Below are positions 5,099 to 5,529 of a stretch of DNA of 5,529 nucleotides, piece after piece (the stretch's first letter is position 1; every line of letters begins with the position of its first letter). Location: assembly GCA_902773265.1 (NCBI GenBank), contig CACYDZ010000218.1, positions 1 to 5,529 on the forward strand. Reading direction: 5' to 3'. The notes beneath the pieces are model-generated. The model was not told the DNA's origin, made no database searches, and saw nothing but the letters and a program-made list of their open reading frames with translations. This DNA comes from an uncultured Ruminococcus sp. GTDB taxonomy: Bacteria; Bacillota; Clostridia; Oscillospirales; Acutalibacteraceae. The position numbers and the translations under genes were made by a program.

Positions 5099-5529
5099 AT
5101 GAATGTGGAGTATGCAGTAATGAGTAAAGAAATGCTTGCCAGAGATAGCCGTCTGGAGGAAAATGCTGATAGCTTTGCCTTTCAGGAAAAGCCTTTTTAT
5201 AATTTTTGTAAGCGATTATTTGATATAGTGATGTCGTTTATTGCTTTAATTGTATTGATTCCTGTTTTTCTGATAATTTCGTTGCTGATTTTTTTGGAAG
5301 ACGGACATTCTCCTTTCTTTACACAGGAACGCTGTGGAAAATATGGAAAGTCATTCAAGGTATACAAATTCCGGACGATGTGTCCTGACGCTGAACAGAA
5401 GTTGCAGGCTTTACAGAAACAAAATGAAATGGACGGACCTGTATTTAAAATCAAAAATGACCCTAGAATTACTAAAATCGGTAAATTTCTGCGTTCAACC
5501 AGTCTGGACGAACTCCCTCAGTTGCTGAA
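5099..5529 (+). CDS. Phosphoglycosyl transferase starting polysaccharide synthesis (WbaP/CpsE/PglC fold), 3'-truncated
   Basis: The first 143 codons are present before the window ends in an open frame. The enzyme moves a sugar 1-phosphate from a UDP-sugar to undecaprenyl phosphate at the inner membrane face, the first step of a capsule or exopolysaccharide repeat unit. A 30-residue leader is followed by KRLFDIVMS (38-46), the usual entry to the membrane segment. A hydrophobic stretch (about 43-66, with Pro55) fits the re-entrant helix of monotopic enzymes. SPFFTQERCGKYGKSFKVYK (71-90), FRTM (91-94), DPRITKIGKFLRSTS (121-135) and DELPQLL (137-143) match the family; Asp137-Glu138 is the expected catalytic pair. 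There is no room for the four-helix N-terminal domain of large WbaP-like enzymes, so this is the small form. The sugar specificity cannot be told. AGGAGGG lies seven bases before the ATG. Confidence 0.93.
   Translation, partial: MNVEYAVMSKEMLARDSRLEENADSFAFQEKPFYNFCKRLFDIVMSFIALIVLIPVFLIISLLIFLEDGHSPFFTQERCGKYGKSFKVYKFRTMCPDAEQKLQALQKQNEMDGPVFKIKNDPRITKIGKFLRSTSLDELPQLL

Noticed and set aside
5197..5528. Open frames on both strands over the last 330 bases
   Set aside because: The clear family motifs (KRLFDIVMS, KFRTM, DELPQLL) are all in the frame beginning at ATG 5099, so the - strand frame at 5197-5454 and the + strand frame at 5334 are shadows.

Overview
The window reads as a chromosomal segment of a low-GC Gram-positive bacterium of the Clostridia, most likely Ruminococcus or a related gut Oscillospiraceae/Lachnospiraceae lineage. 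This rests on the clostridial-type threonyl-tRNA synthetase (RPMTCPFQ where E. coli has KPMNCPGH), a DUF4358-like protein, a Gram-positive split tyrosine-kinase capsule module, strong purine-rich ribosome binding sites, a consensus sigma-A promoter, and an intergenic region packed with palindromes of a kind I recall from Ruminococcus genomes. The taxonomic call is inference. All genes lie on the + strand.

Layout. (1) 2-1699: 3' part of thrS, cut by the window's left edge. (2) 1700-2077: long non-coding stretch. It begins with a 15-pair wobble-containing RNA hairpin that may be the thrS terminator. A cluster of seven perfect or near-perfect short palindromes follows (1786-2050), largely two related hairpin modules in opposite orientation. 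(3) 2078-2602: small membrane-anchored DUF4358-like protein, probably starting at TTG. (4) 2603-2819: AT-rich spacer with a 9-bp inverted repeat and a sigma-A promoter (TTGACT-17-TATAAT). (5) 2820-5529: start of an exopolysaccharide/capsule operon. It holds a Wzz-domain kinase modulator (CpsC type), a tyrosine autokinase (CpsD/CapB type), a PHP-family tyrosine phosphatase (CpsB/CapC type), and then the first 143 codons of a monotopic phosphoglycosyl transferase cut by the right edge.

How the genes work together. The membrane modulator activates the cytoplasmic kinase, which autophosphorylates on its C-terminal tyrosine cluster (ten Tyr in 16 residues). The manganese-type phosphatase reverses this, and the cycle sets polymer length and output. 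The phosphoglycosyl transferase puts the first sugar phosphate on undecaprenyl phosphate to start each repeat unit. The first three genes are joined by two ATGA overlaps. The fourth follows a 34-nt gap with a small hairpin that overlaps its ribosome binding site.

The protein-coding content is of known families; I see no evidence of an undescribed multi-gene system. The least explained parts are the non-coding ones: the inverted hairpin modules with compensated stem changes, the wobble hairpin after thrS, and the inverted repeat above the operon promoter.
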